A stretch of 64,000 nucleotides of DNA, taken from Alkalimarinus sediminis (GTDB lineage Bacteria; Pseudomonadota; Gammaproteobacteria; Pseudomonadales; Oleiphilaceae). The translations under genes and the position numbers were made by a program. Location: NCBI RefSeq assembly GCF_026427595.1, contig NZ_CP101527.1:2327501-2391500 (forward strand). Direction: 5' to 3'. Positions 6,839-16,310 of this stretch are shown in pieces (position 1 is the stretch's first letter; each line of letters starts with the position of its first letter). Under the pieces are notes generated by a model. That model was not told the DNA's origin and made no database searches. It worked only from the letters and a program-made list of their open reading frames with translations.

Positions 6839-7708
6839 ATGCAAAATTTCGAAATCTTTTTAAACTCCCCTATATTCTTATACCCCTCAATCTTCATCCT
6901 AGGCCTAATCATCGGCAGTTTCTTAAACGTTGTTATCTTCCGCATCCCCAAAATGCTAGAACAAGAGTGGAAGTCTCAGTGCTGCGAGCTATTAGAAACA
7001 GAGTGCAAGGAAGAACCCAAAGTCACGCTTTCTACACCCAATTCTACTTGCCCTAAATGCGGTCATGAAATTAAGCCTTGGGAGAATATTCCCGTTATCA
7101 GCTATCTATTTCTTAGAGGTAAATGCTCTTCATGCAAAACCTCAATATCACTTAGGTACCCGATTATTGAGTTAGTCACTGGGGTTTTGTCTTTATCGGT
7201 TATTTGCGTCATTGGCGCTAACTGGGCAGGTTTTTCTGCGTTGATATTAACCTGGGTGCTGATTGCGCTAACCATGATTGATTTTGACACTCAGTTACTC
7301 CCAGACAACATGACCCTACCACTTGTTTGGCTTGGTCTTATAGTCAACGCCAACGGTTTATTTGTGCCGCTGGAAGAGGCTCTTTGGGGTGCAGTTGCGG
7401 GTTATTTAAGCCTCTGGGCGGTATATCACGGGTTTAAGCTGCTAACAGGCAAAGAGGGCATGGGCTTTGGTGACTTTAAGTTACTTGCTGCCTTAGGCGC
7501 TTGGATGGGGTGGCAGCTCCTCCCGGTCATTATTCTTTTATCCTCGTTGGTTGGTGCGGTTGTCGGCATATTGCTGATTGCGATAAAGGGACGCGATAAA
7601 AATATCCCAATCCCATTTGGCCCTTACCTAGCGGCTGCAGGTTGGTTGGCGTTACTTTGGGGGCACGATATTACCCAAGCATATTTACAGTTTTCAGGCA
7701 TGAAGTGA
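6839..7708 (+). CDS. pilD: Prepilin leader peptidase / N-methyltransferase PilD
   Basis: Inner-membrane bifunctional enzyme of 289 aa that cleaves prepilin leaders after Gly and methylates the new N-terminus. The cytosolic loop has the zinc tetracysteine C71-P-K-C74 ... C96-S-S-C99. The catalytic aspartates are D148 (MIDFDTQLLPD) and D212 in GMGFGD. About eight hydrophobic helices fit the family. It processes PilA of this locus and probably minor pilins encoded elsewhere. coaE starts six bases downstream. Confidence 0.96.
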   Translation: MQNFEIFLNSPIFLYPSIFILGLIIGSFLNVVIFRIPKMLEQEWKSQCCELLETECKEEPKVTLSTPNSTCPKCGHEIKPWENIPVISYLFLRGKCSSCKTSISLRYPIIELVTGVLSLSVICVIGANWAGFSALILTWVLIALTMIDFDTQLLPDNMTLPLVWLGLIVNANGLFVPLEEALWGAVAGYLSLWAVYHGFKLLTGKEGMGFGDFKLLAALGAWMGWQLLPVIILLSSLVGAVVGILLIAIKGRDKNIPIPFGPYLAAAGWLALLWGHDITQAYLQFSGMK

Positions 7709-7714
7709 TAACTG

Positions 7715-8302
7715 ATGATTATAGGATTAACAGGCGGTATTGGTAGCGGTAAATCGGCAGTGTCTGACTGCTTTGAGAAGTTTGGCGTAACCGTGGTAGA
7801 TGCTGATATTGTGGCGCGTGAAGTAGTTGAACCTGGCACTGCGGCATTAAGGTCGATTGCTGAACATTTTGGTGATGATATTTTAACTTCTCAAGGCGCG
7901 TTGGACCGTGCTGCTTTGCGCACTCTTATTTTTTCTGATGAAAGCCAACGTAAATGGTTAGAGGCGTTGCTTCACCCGCTTATTCGAAACGAAATCACTC
8001 AGCAACTTAGCCAAAGTAGCTCACCCTACTCTATTTTAAGCTCTCCATTATTGCTAGAAACAGATCAGGCATCATTAGCTGATCGCATTTTAGTGGTTGA
8101 TGTGCCGGTTGAGCTTCAAATAGAGCGCACTGTTCAGCGTGACAGCAATTCTATTGATCAGGTTAAAGCGATTATCAACGCACAATCATCGAGAGAGCTA
8201 AAGCAACAAAAAGCAGATGATATTATTCTTAATATCGGTACTATTGAAGAGTTAGAAAAAGACGTTTCTGCACTCCATCGACGTTATCTTCAAATGGTAT
8301 AA
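7715..8302 (+). CDS. coaE: Dephospho-CoA kinase
   Basis: Last step of coenzyme A synthesis: phosphorylates the 3'-OH of dephospho-CoA with ATP. 195 aa, cytoplasmic. The P-loop GGIGSGKS is at 7-14; DADIVAREVVEPG is the acceptor-binding motif, and LLLET lies in the lid region. It is six bases after pilD and upstream of yacG, the usual gammaproteobacterial arrangement in which coaE rides with pilus genes. Confidence 0.96.
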   Translation: MIIGLTGGIGSGKSAVSDCFEKFGVTVVDADIVAREVVEPGTAALRSIAEHFGDDILTSQGALDRAALRTLIFSDESQRKWLEALLHPLIRNEITQQLSQSSSPYSILSSPLLLETDQASLADRILVVDVPVELQIERTVQRDSNSIDQVKAIINAQSSRELKQQKADDIILNIGTIEELEKDVSALHRRYLQMV

Positions 8303-8391
8303 ACACTTAAACCGCTGCGGTTAAAACAAGCAGTACAACCAAGATAAGCAAAACCATCAACACGATCGCGATCAAAAAGGCCAGACACCCA

Positions 8392-8619
8392 ATGAGCAAC
8401 TCGACAAATAAAAAAGTGATTAATGTAAACTGCCCTACTTGCCAAACCGTCGTTGAGTGGGTAGAGCGAAACGAGCACCGTCCTTTTTGCTCGGACCGTT
8501 GCCGTTTAATCGACTTGGGTGCTTGGGCTGCTGAAGATTATAAAATTGCAGGCAAGCCGGCTTCAGAATGGGATATGGCCGATGTCACCATGGGCAATGA
8601 ACCCACCACACTTCAATAG
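8392..8619 (+). CDS. yacG: DNA gyrase inhibitor / zinc-ribbon protein YacG
   Basis: Small zinc-binding protein of 75 aa. Four cysteines C14-P-T-C17 and C33-S-D-R-C37 form the zinc site, followed by the conserved [10 protein letters not shown]. coli YacG binds GyrB and blocks DNA binding by gyrase. It follows coaE after an 89-bp gap, wider than usual, which contains a short AACCGC/GCGGTT dyad. Confidence 0.93.
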   Translation: MSNSTNKKVINVNCPTCQTVVEWVERNEHRPFCSDRCRLIDLGAWAAEDYKIAGKPASEWDMADVTMGNEPTTLQ

Positions 8620-8667
8620 TAAAACCATCTTAGGTATAACCGGAATACATAAACACAGGGTCACACT

Positions 8668-9114
8668 ATGTCTAACTGCCTTTTCTGCGATATAACACAG
8701 AAAAAAGAAGCATCATCAATCGTCTACGAAGACGAGCGCTGCATGGCAATTATGGATATATTTCCGTTAGGCGAAGGGCATGTGCTTGTGCTACCTAAAC
8801 AACATGGTGTTTTAATAAGTGAACTCGATATATCGATCCAAACTCATCTATTTGCTATTGGCAGTCAGATTGTAGAAGCACAAAGAAAAGCAGGGTTTGG
8901 TATTAAGGGGACAAACTTTTTACTCAATGATGGCAAAGCTGCCAATCAAACCGTGCCCCACATACATCTGCACTTGATCCCTAGAAAGAAGGGAGACTTC
9001 CTCAAAGCAATCCCCAAGTTAGCGCTACATGTTACTGGTGTTTTTGGAAAAGCCACCAAAAGAGAGACTCTTGACCGCCACGCGGCTCTCATAAAACAAC
9101 ACTTAGCACTGTAA
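8668..9114 (+). CDS. HIT family nucleotide-binding protein
   Basis: Histidine-triad hydrolase/transferase of 148 aa. The catalytic motif is H98-I-H100-L-H102 in PHIHLHLIP, and C4/C7 near the N-terminus are typical of zinc-containing HIT proteins. Members hydrolyse nucleoside phosphoramidates, AMP-lysine or dinucleoside polyphosphates. The substrate cannot be told from sequence. The next gene starts 15 bases downstream. Confidence 0.92.
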   Translation: MSNCLFCDITQKKEASSIVYEDERCMAIMDIFPLGEGHVLVLPKQHGVLISELDISIQTHLFAIGSQIVEAQRKAGFGIKGTNFLLNDGKAANQTVPHIHLHLIPRKKGDFLKAIPKLALHVTGVFGKATKRETLDRHAALIKQHLAL

Positions 9115-9129
9115 GCGTAAATATACCCT

Positions 9130-9489
9130 ATGCTGCCTTCACTCACCGTTATTATAGGATTTCAGCTTGCTGGGGCATTTGTTCAGCAATTTCTGAGTCT
9201 GCCAATACCTGGTGCGGTCATCGGTATGATTCTATTTTTTATATACCTTTGCATCACTGGTGGCAAAAACGATAATTTAATGGCCACAGGCAGCCAACTA
9301 CTAAGTCATTTACCTCTTTTATTTATACCTGCAGGCGTCGGCATTCTCGCTTATACCAGCGAACTTAAAGAACACGGCATAGCCATACTGGCATCACTTA
9401 TTATTGGGTCACTGATAGCGTTTATTATTACCTTGTTCATTTTTAAAAAACTTACGTCCAATGCTAACCAACCTGACTCAAAACCATGA
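9130..9489 (+). CDS. CidA/LrgA family holin-like protein
   Basis: Small membrane protein of 119 aa with four predicted transmembrane helices and the family motif SLPIPGAVIGM near the start. CidA/LrgA proteins work with LrgB-type partners and are linked to control of murein hydrolase export, cell lysis or pyruvate transport. It overlaps the LrgB gene by four bases (ATGA), so the pair is coupled. Confidence 0.9.
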   Translation: MLPSLTVIIGFQLAGAFVQQFLSLPIPGAVIGMILFFIYLCITGGKNDNLMATGSQLLSHLPLLFIPAGVGILAYTSELKEHGIAILASLIIGSLIAFIITLFIFKKLTSNANQPDSKP

Positions 9490-10205
9490 ACGAAACCACA
9501 CCCTTTGATTATACAGAGCTACTGGCCAGCCCTCTTTTCTGTATTCCATTAACCCTTGTCGCATATTTAATCGGCACTCGACTTTACAGTCTGAGTGGCA
9601 AAAATACCTTTCTGCAGCCTGTTGTAAGCGGCATTCTGCTGGTCATGGTCGCGATCACACTACTAGATATACCCTACGACCACTATTTTAGGGGAGCAGA
9701 AATCATTCACTTTCTGCTCAGCACTGCCACCGTGGCATTGGCTATCCCTTTATATCACAACATTAAATATATCAGAGAGAATGTACGCCCTCTATTGATA
9801 ACACTATTTATGAGTGGAATTGTTGCTTGCTTTACAGCGGTTGCAATCGCTTGGTTGCTTGGAGCATCGCAAGAGATTATGCTTTCACTTGCGCCAAAAT
9901 CAATCACAACACCCTTTGCCATGGGCGTGGCTGAGAGTATTGGGGGATACCCACCTCTCACAGCAGGTTTTGTTATCTTTACTGGCATTGTCGTCGCTGT
10001 ATCAGCAACCCCTATTTTTAAATGGCTTAATATCAACGACCCTATTATTCAAGGCAGCGCAATGGGAATGGTTGGGCATGGTATTGCAACAGCGAGAGCA
10101 CTAGAGCTAAACAGTAAAACAGGGGCCTTCTCTGCACTATCAATGGGGTTAATGGGTGTTTATACCTCAATTTGCCTCCCCTATGCAGTCAGACTATTTA
10201 ACTAA
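9486..10205 (+). CDS. LrgB/CidB family membrane protein
   Basis: Polytopic inner-membrane protein of 239 aa. The conserved LrgB core is visible as LAPKSITTPFAMGVAESIGG and the later MGMVGHGIATARALE. Partner of the CidA/LrgA protein encoded just upstream. Possible roles are holin-antiholin control or small carboxylate transport; the sequence does not decide between them. Confidence 0.92.
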   Translation: MNETTPFDYTELLASPLFCIPLTLVAYLIGTRLYSLSGKNTFLQPVVSGILLVMVAITLLDIPYDHYFRGAEIIHFLLSTATVALAIPLYHNIKYIRENVRPLLITLFMSGIVACFTAVAIAWLLGASQEIMLSLAPKSITTPFAMGVAESIGGYPPLTAGFVIFTGIVVAVSATPIFKWLNINDPIIQGSAMGMVGHGIATARALELNSKTGAFSALSMGLMGVYTSICLPYAVRLFN

Positions 10206-10216
10206 ATTGAAGTGAT

Positions 10217-10930
10217 ATGACTAACGATCAATTTACCCTTAGTACTATTGGTATTGTTTCTTCTCCTTTTAAAGAGAAATTTGGCATTCCTCGACAACCC
10301 AAATTAGCTCAACATATTATCAGTGAGATTATTATCACACCCAAATTCAGTCGCATAGAAGCCTTTAAGGAACTAGAGCAATTTTCACACTTATGGCTTA
10401 CCTTTATTTTTCATCAAAACCAACGACTTGATTGGAAGCCCTGCATCCGCCCACCTCGACTGGGGGGGAATAAAAAAGTTGGTGTATTTGCCAGTCGTTC
10501 ATCTTTTCGGCCTAATAACCTAGGGCTATCTGCGGTTGAGTTTGTTGCAATAAAACAGACGAACAATCAAATAAGCATAACAATCAAAGGCGCTGATTTG
10601 GTAGATGGGACACCGGTAGTGGATATTAAGCCCTATATTCCTTATAGCGATTCGCTCCCCAACGCTAGCGCAGGATATGCCAACGAAGCACCTAGCAAAC
10701 CTTTGAGTGTGGTTTACTCTGAACACGCTATGCGCCAACTAGAAACACTGAGCCCAAAGCGTTACCCTAATTTCAAGCTTATCATTGAAGATGTGCTATC
10801 AGCTGACCCACGACCAGCCTATAAAGATAATGGAGATACGAAGGAGTACGGCGTTAAGCTCTATGATACAGACATCAAATGGCGGGTATCAGGAGGAGTA
10901 GTGGAAGTGCTTTCAATAACAAGAACATAA
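10217..10930 (+). CDS. trmO: tRNA m6t6A37 methyltransferase TrmO
   Basis: TsaA/YaeB family protein of 237 aa that uses SAM to methylate the N6 of t6A37 in tRNA-Thr. Visible are the N-terminal IGIVSSPFKEKFGIPRQP, the RPPRLGGNKKVGVFASRS block and LVDGTPVVDIKPYIPY, all hallmarks of the family, plus the C-terminal domain ending in a short beta segment. A G7 run (about 10464-10470) lies in the coding sequence. It faces the PilZ gene; no clear terminator is seen in the 123-bp gap. Confidence 0.94.
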   Translation: MTNDQFTLSTIGIVSSPFKEKFGIPRQPKLAQHIISEIIITPKFSRIEAFKELEQFSHLWLTFIFHQNQRLDWKPCIRPPRLGGNKKVGVFASRSSFRPNNLGLSAVEFVAIKQTNNQISITIKGADLVDGTPVVDIKPYIPYSDSLPNASAGYANEAPSKPLSVVYSEHAMRQLETLSPKRYPNFKLIIEDVLSADPRPAYKDNGDTKEYGVKLYDTDIKWRVSGGVVEVLSITRT

Positions 10931-11054
10931 ATCTACATTGTAGTCTGATACAGTGAGTAGGCAGTGACAGTGCGCTCTTACAGACTTTTTTAGTTAGTGG
11001 CTATGGCCACAAAGCAGAATCAGGGTTTGTGTATAGTGCCGTGCTTCCCACAAG

Positions 11055-11492
11055 TTAATTGAGCGTCTCTCGATTCGAAGAGCTAAACGAGGGAAAGTCT
11101 CGAGCATATTTTTCGATCCACTCTTGTGCGGCCTCTTCTATGTTTAAATCACGGCCTTCTTTATCCTTTATCAAGATACGATAGTGCTCTATATGGCAAA
11201 TCTGCTCTACCATTCTTGCAGCATAAGCATCCTGTTCATCAATAAACTTTACACCTACTTCATAATCATGCTGATTTTTCTTACACCACACAACCTTACC
11301 ATGGGTTTCAAACGGTGGCTCTACTAATGGAATTCGAATCTTGATCAACGACTTAAGCTCCAACGCTATATCACTCCTGAGACTAAGCCCCCCAACACTA
11401 ACATCTTTAATACGAGAGTGATCATCATGCATTCGGTCAGAAGGCGATAACTCGATTGGAACATCGGTAGGGTGACGAATATAGGAGCGCAT
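11055..11492 (-). CDS. PilZ domain protein (c-di-GMP receptor candidate)
   Basis: 145 aa from ATG 11492; a TTG at 11534 would add 14 residues. The c-di-GMP-binding motifs are both present: R2-x3-R6 (RSYIR) and D30-x-S-x-x-G35 (DVSVGG), followed by the PilZ barrel. A C-terminal extension of about 45 residues has no recognised domain. Free-standing PilZ proteins tune motility, pilus or exopolysaccharide output. Whether it serves the pilus genes 4 kb away is not shown. It is divergent from the YkgJ gene. Confidence 0.85.
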   Translation of the reverse strand: MRSYIRHPTDVPIELSPSDRMHDDHSRIKDVSVGGLSLRSDIALELKSLIKIRIPLVEPPFETHGKVVWCKKNQHDYEVGVKFIDEQDAYAARMVEQICHIEHYRILIKDKEGRDLNIEEAAQEWIEKYARDFPSFSSSNRETLN

Positions 11493-11632
11493 ACCAGTTA
11501 AGATCCATAGTCGTTTTACCCAAGTATAGTCCAATTAAAATACAACAGATTAATTACGTTGGTTTCGATACACTATTACATGTCATTTAGAGCAAACGCG
11601 ATACAACGGGACTTTAAAAAAGATTCACAGCT

Positions 11633-11887
11633 ATGATGAACTGTCGACTAGGGTGCGGTGCTTGCTGCATAGCCCCATCAATATCAACGCCCATACCCGG
11701 CATGCCTGGGGGTAAACCTGCGGGAGTGAGATGCGTTCAGCTTAACTCGGAAAACTTGTGTTTGTTATTTGGTAGCGAAAGCAGACCTGCTGTATGCGGA
11801 GGTTTTCAGGCAGAAGTTGATATTTGTGGGGAAACCAGTGAAGAGGCGCTCATTAATATCACCGCACTAGAGCAAGCTACCAATTAA
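11633..11887 (+). CDS. YkgJ family cysteine-cluster protein
   Basis: 84 aa with the UPF0153/YkgJ cysteine pattern: C4-x3-C8-x2-C11-C12 at the N-terminus (LGCGACC), then RCVQL, LCLLF and AVCGGF. The family probably binds a zinc or Fe-S centre; its function is unknown. It ends 17 bases before the end of the convergent histidine kinase gene. Confidence 0.85.
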   Translation: MMNCRLGCGACCIAPSISTPIPGMPGGKPAGVRCVQLNSENLCLLFGSESRPAVCGGFQAEVDICGETSEEALINITALEQATN

Positions 11888-11904
11888 AGCGCTCGCTAAA
11901 AGGT

Positions 11905-14250
11905 TCATGCCTCAAGGTAAAGCTCAACCGCAGATTTTAACTGCTTCGCTTTAACCGGTTTAGTTATAAACTCATCCATTCCCGCATCTTGGCAGCGCTC
12001 ACGCTCCCCTTCCATCGCATTGGCCGTTAGCGCAATAATAGGCGTGCGACTTAACCCGAACTCCTTTTCTTGTCGCCTGATTTCGCGGGTTGCTTCATAG
12101 CCATCCATGATCGGCATCATGCAGTCCATAAAGATCATTTGATAGTTTTCATCTAACCATCGTTTAACTGCTTCCTTACCATTGTTCGCCACATCGACTT
12201 TGCACCCAGCTTTTTCTAGCATTCGTGCGGCCAATTTTTGATTCACAATATTATCTTCTACCAGTAAGACGTTTACACTGCCATTACTTGAGATCTCCTC
12301 TGAACGAGGGGCGTCTTGACCTTGAATAGTAAAACGGGTGACCAGTCGCTTCTTATTGGCGAGCTTATCGCTAAACACTTGATTGATAGCGGCTCGCAAG
12401 TATTGGTCTCTTAACTGTTTACTCAAAAAACCATTAACGCCGGCCGAACCGAAGCGGCTTGCATCTCCTCGCTGAGGGTTCGAAGATAGTACGACAAGGC
12501 TAATATCCTTCCATTGAGGTGCAGACCGAACAATTTCACAAAAATCCATGCCATCCATATCTGGCATAAAATCATCCATTAAAATCATATCAAATGGCTG
12601 ACCCGTATCCGCGGCGAGCTCTAACGACCGCAACGCATCGCCTGCAGTATTAGCGGAATCAAACTGAACCCCCCATTGATTGAGTGATTCGAGGGTGATT
12701 TTTCGACTCAACTCATAAGAATCCAGCACTAGAATACGCACACCTTCTAGTGCATTCATATCTTCTAGCACATTGGTTAGTGGCTCTCGAACCATTGGAA
12801 GAGAGAGCGTCACCCAGAAAGATGAGCCTTTATTCTCTTCACTCTCTAGCCCAATCTGCCCCCCCATAAGCTCTATCAACTGCTTACAGATAGCGAGACC
12901 TAAACCAGAACCACCATACTTACGAGTCGTCGATGGATCAGCTTGTTTAAACTCTTCAAAAATAGTTCGTTGATGCTCTTCGCTAATACCAATACCGGTA
13001 TCTTCTACTGCCATTCGAAGTTCAATATCGTTATCAGTCTGTTTAATATATTCAATGCTGATTAACACATGCCCTTGGCTTGTAAACTTGATGGCATTAG
13101 AGGTTAAATTAATTAATATTTGTCTCAGTCGGACAGGGTCCCCCTCTAATAACATTGGCAGTTCGGGGTCAATTCGGGTTTCTAGCGCGATGCCTTTTGC
13201 TTCTGCTTTTTTGCCTAGCAGACCAATGACGTCTATGATCGTATTTCGCAGGCTAAATGCAATAGGCTCGATAATCAGCTTGCCAGACTCTATGCGAGAA
13301 ATATCCAATATATCGTTAACGATACCCAATAACGACTCTGCTGAGCCCTGTATCGTCTGAACGTACTCTCGCTGCTCATTATCCAGGCTCGTATCGAGCA
13401 ACAGCGAAGAAAACCCCAATACACCATTCATGGGAGTTCTAAGCTCATGACTCATATTGGCTAAGAACAAACTTTTAGCTTTGCTGGCCTGTATAGCTTG
13501 ATCTCTCTCATCAATAGACTGGCTTTCAGATTGTTTAAGTCGATTAGTTTCTCGATACAGACGAAGCCGCATCTGATTTAGAGCATAAACAACATCCGTC
13601 AACTCATCGGGCTTTCTGGGCGCTTTGCGTTTAAGTTTAAGGGGGTCGGATAGGTTTTCCATATCAAGGTTACGAGTATAACGAGACATGGTTTCAAGGT
13701 GTTTGGTAACCAATACTCGAACAATCAGCAATATGAAAATCGAGACCACAAAGGTTTTGATACTTTGACTCACCAAAATTATCAGCGCTTTACCCCATAA
13801 GTGCTCATATACAGGATGAAGGCTTGCAACGATGGTGAGTTCACCTAACCAGTGTGCTTCTACGTTATCGTGGGGGCGTTTATAAACAAGCGGATAAGAT
13901 CGGGATACTCGGCGTTTATCGGTTGGCATTTCTCCAAGCGATACCACATCACCGTATCCGGTTGAAACAGAGACAAAATTTATATTCTGTAGTTTCCTTA
14001 TGCCATTAAGGTGAAGATTTAATTCATCCTTATCTACATGCCACAAGCTATTGCTCAAACTATCCGAGAAAGTATCCGACACTTGGTCCAGACTACTTTT
14101 GATTGACTCGACTTCACGCTTGAAATCAAAATAAAGCTGTACCCCTGTTGAGAATATGGCAACAAAGGTACTAAAAATAAGAATATAGGCAAGCACCCGC
14201 GTAGCTAGCGGCCTTAACTTAAAGTATTGTAAGAGATCCTTTAATAGCAA
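11905..14250 (-). CDS. Hybrid sensor histidine kinase with two receiver domains
   Basis: 781 aa, inner membrane. TM1 about 17-38, a periplasmic sensor of about 110 residues, TM2 about 155-180, a HAMP-like linker, HisKA with H268 (MSHELRTP), HATPase with N-box [10 protein letters not shown] (381-390) and G-boxes DTGIGI and GGSGLGL, REC1 (about 504-625, D559) and REC2 (about 660-776, D709 in [10 protein letters not shown]764). REC1 has only VLDS where an acidic pair is usual, so it may be degenerate. There is no Hpt domain, so it differs from GacS/BarA and probably needs a separate Hpt protein. No cognate response regulator is adjacent. The ligand is unknown. Confidence 0.93.
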   Translation of the reverse strand: MLLKDLLQYFKLRPLATRVLAYILIFSTFVAIFSTGVQLYFDFKREVESIKSSLDQVSDTFSDSLSNSLWHVDKDELNLHLNGIRKLQNINFVSVSTGYGDVVSLGEMPTDKRRVSRSYPLVYKRPHDNVEAHWLGELTIVASLHPVYEHLWGKALIILVSQSIKTFVVSIFILLIVRVLVTKHLETMSRYTRNLDMENLSDPLKLKRKAPRKPDELTDVVYALNQMRLRLYRETNRLKQSESQSIDERDQAIQASKAKSLFLANMSHELRTPMNGVLGFSSLLLDTSLDNEQREYVQTIQGSAESLLGIVNDILDISRIESGKLIIEPIAFSLRNTIIDVIGLLGKKAEAKGIALETRIDPELPMLLEGDPVRLRQILINLTSNAIKFTSQGHVLISIEYIKQTDNDIELRMAVEDTGIGISEEHQRTIFEEFKQADPSTTRKYGGSGLGLAICKQLIELMGGQIGLESEENKGSSFWVTLSLPMVREPLTNVLEDMNALEGVRILVLDSYELSRKITLESLNQWGVQFDSANTAGDALRSLELAADTGQPFDMILMDDFMPDMDGMDFCEIVRSAPQWKDISLVVLSSNPQRGDASRFGSAGVNGFLSKQLRDQYLRAAINQVFSDKLANKKRLVTRFTIQGQDAPRSEEISSNGSVNVLLVEDNIVNQKLAARMLEKAGCKVDVANNGKEAVKRWLDENYQMIFMDCMMPIMDGYEATREIRRQEKEFGLSRTPIIALTANAMEGERERCQDAGMDEFITKPVKAKQLKSAVELYLEA

Positions 14251-14347
14251 CAGCTTGTCCTAATCGATAAAATAGAGATACTCAATATCTGTCTATTCTA
14301 ACAGAATGAACAAGCATTCATATAAAAGAGATCAATATTCCACCGAC

Positions 14348-14539
14348 TCAGCCCTCTTTGAGGCCCAGCTTTCTAAACGCCCACATTGCAGGGCACCATT
14401 TTGTAAATGCCGATTGAATGAGGTTCAATCCAACAAATAGTGTTAGAAATAGCCACTCTTGAGCAACGTAGTAGCTCAGTGTAACACTTACCAATATCAT
14501 GATGCCTGCCATTACTCTCAATGCTTCATTGATAGTCAT
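14348..14539 (-). CDS. DUF2892 family inner-membrane protein
   Basis: 63 aa from ATG 14539, which has a GGGAG ribosome binding site at good spacing; the frame is open further upstream but lacks that signal. MTINEALRVMAGIMIL is typical of DUF2892, the two-helix membrane part also fused to rhodaneses such as YgaP. It is divergent from an ArsR-family gene, recalling the E. coli ygaV-ygaP pairing, but no rhodanese domain is present here. The exact role is unknown. Confidence 0.85.
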   Translation of the reverse strand: MTINEALRVMAGIMILVSVTLSYYVAQEWLFLTLFVGLNLIQSAFTKWCPAMWAFRKLGLKEG

Positions 14540-14739
14540 TTGTAAACTCCCATAAATGTCTTTCAGAATCACAATGCTCTAGTTTTTTCGTGAATCAAGA
14601 CCAAAACATTATGCTGTTAACCGGATTCACTTATTACTATATTCCTATATAGATATATTATCAATCATAAACTTTGTGGTATATTCAACAAAAGACTTAG
14701 TAATAGTATTTTTTGCAACCTTTTATCGAGCGAGAAACG

Positions 14740-15081
14740 GTGACAGAATTTAATCAGGCCAACAAAGAACTCAGCAGTGAAGCACTTGAGCAGATAGCAC
14801 TCAGATTTAAACTTCTTAGCGACCCTATGCGCTTAAAAATCCTTCATGCCCTGCAAGAAGGTGAACAATCAGTCAATCAACTTGTTAAGGTAACAGGCAG
14901 CTCCCAGCCCAATATTTCTAAACATCTGAACATACTGAGAACAACCGGCATGGTGAAGCGTAGACAAGAAAGTAATCAGGCTTTTTTCTCTATTTCAGCG
15001 CCTTTTATCTTCGATCTGTGTGAGATTGTTTGTAATGGCATTGCCGAAGAACTTGAGCAGCTAAAAAGTAGTTTCTCATGA
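14740..15081 (+). CDS. ArsR/SmtB family transcriptional regulator
   Basis: Winged-helix repressor of about 113 aa from GTG 14740; an open TTG at 14713 would give 122. LLSDPMRLKILHAL and the recognition helix region SSQPNISKHLNIL are diagnostic. Residues DLCEIVC hold two cysteines four apart near the C-terminus, a possible metal or redox site unlike the BigR/SqrR pattern. Its ATGA overlaps the start of the DUF3187 gene, so both share a transcript. It is divergent from DUF2892 across an AT-rich gap with ATATTC/CTATATAG-like motifs that could be its operator. The inducer is unknown. Confidence 0.88.
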   Translation: MTEFNQANKELSSEALEQIALRFKLLSDPMRLKILHALQEGEQSVNQLVKVTGSSQPNISKHLNILRTTGMVKRRQESNQAFFSISAPFIFDLCEIVCNGIAEELEQLKSSFS

Positions 15082-16187
15082 CCCTTCGGCTACCTGAACT
15101 CAACCACATAAAAATAGATAAAGCCGAACTAGCAACCAAAGGTCACATTATTCGCATAATATTAACCTACCTGAAAGGATGGTCTAGTTGGGCACTATTG
15201 ACGATAGTACTGTCAACCAATAGCCATGCCGAAGAAAGCGTCGCATTCAATACACTAAACTTGAACCCGATGATTCAAATATTCGGGCTTCCATCATTAT
15301 CTAACCAGATAGTAAATGCCAAAAACTCATTTCAGATAGAGCTTGAGCAACAAGCAGGCAACTATCATAGCCAATCATCATTACAGAGTGAGCATGTAAA
15401 GTTAGATGGCGAAACATGGCGTACTAATATTACGATAGCCTATGGGCTAACTAACAACTCTCAACTTTCAGTCTCAGCACCTTATCTCAGACATTCATCT
15501 GGCTATATGGATAACCTTATCTACAGTTGGCATGACGCTTTTGGCATGCCTCAAGGGGAACGAACGAAAGAGAGCAATAACGAAATTGACATTCAGTACA
15601 ATACCAATCAATACAATGCCAACCAATACAATACCACTAGACAAAACCAGATCGATATAGATTCGCCTGAATCTGGCATTGGCGATATTCGAATAAAATA
15701 CGCGTATAAACTCCCCGCTTTTAGTCGAGAAATCCTGCTGCAAAGTGAAGTTAAACTCCCGACAGGTGATGCTAACACCTTAACGGGCAGTGGCGGAACA
15801 GACCTCTCATTCGGTTTCATGTTCAACGATGGGGCTTCATTTAGCCATCAACAAATCACGATCTGGGGAGGTGCAGCGGCTACCTATTTGGGTCAAGCAG
15901 ATGCACCCTTATCTAAAGAACAAAAAACGTTAGTCTGGTCGGCGCGAACTGGGATGGGGTGGCGCTTGAATGATACCATTACACTGAAAACACAGCTCGA
16001 TGGCCACTCCGCAGCCTACGATAGCAATACAACTGAGTTAGGCAGTGGCTCTATGATGTTAACGGTCGGCGGCGATTATTACTTCTCTCCCGACTACCGG
16101 TTAGAGATAGCGGCTGTTGAAGACCTTATCACAGAAGCATCCCCAGACATCATATTTAGCGCCAAACTCTCCGTAACGCTTAACTAA
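15078..16187 (+). CDS. DUF3187 family outer-membrane protein
   Basis: 369 aa. An N-terminal export signal lies behind a long basic region (hydrophobic stretch about residues 39-49, likely cut after SHA). The body is rich in alternating beta strands, as in the DUF3187 family of outer-membrane barrels, and it ends SVTLN. A loop at residues 173-187 is built from three 15-bp repeats encoding QYNTN/QYNAN/QYNTT (15594-15638). It overlaps the ArsR regulator gene by four bases and precedes yfaZ. Function unknown. Confidence 0.82.
   Translation: MTLRLPELNHIKIDKAELATKGHIIRIILTYLKGWSSWALLTIVLSTNSHAEESVAFNTLNLNPMIQIFGLPSLSNQIVNAKNSFQIELEQQAGNYHSQSSLQSEHVKLDGETWRTNITIAYGLTNNSQLSVSAPYLRHSSGYMDNLIYSWHDAFGMPQGERTKESNNEIDIQYNTNQYNANQYNTTRQNQIDIDSPESGIGDIRIKYAYKLPAFSREILLQSEVKLPTGDANTLTGSGGTDLSFGFMFNDGASFSHQQITIWGGAAATYLGQADAPLSKEQKTLVWSARTGMGWRLNDTITLKTQLDGHSAAYDSNTTELGSGSMMLTVGGDYYFSPDYRLEIAAVEDLITEASPDIIFSAKLSVTLN
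15594..15638 (+). repeat. Three 15-bp tandem repeats inside the DUF3187 gene
   Basis: Three near-identical units of the form CAATACAATRCCAAC in frame, encoding a QYNxN loop. It probably expands a surface loop of the barrel. Confidence 0.8.
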
Positions 16188-16310
16188 ACAAAAGTAGCGC
16201 TCACAAAACAACATCTTTTCGTACTGAATATGCACTGTAACTTTACCTTTTGGGTGTAACCTTTTACTCTTTGCACCCTCAGATTTAATGGTTTACTAGA
16301 AGGAATATCC

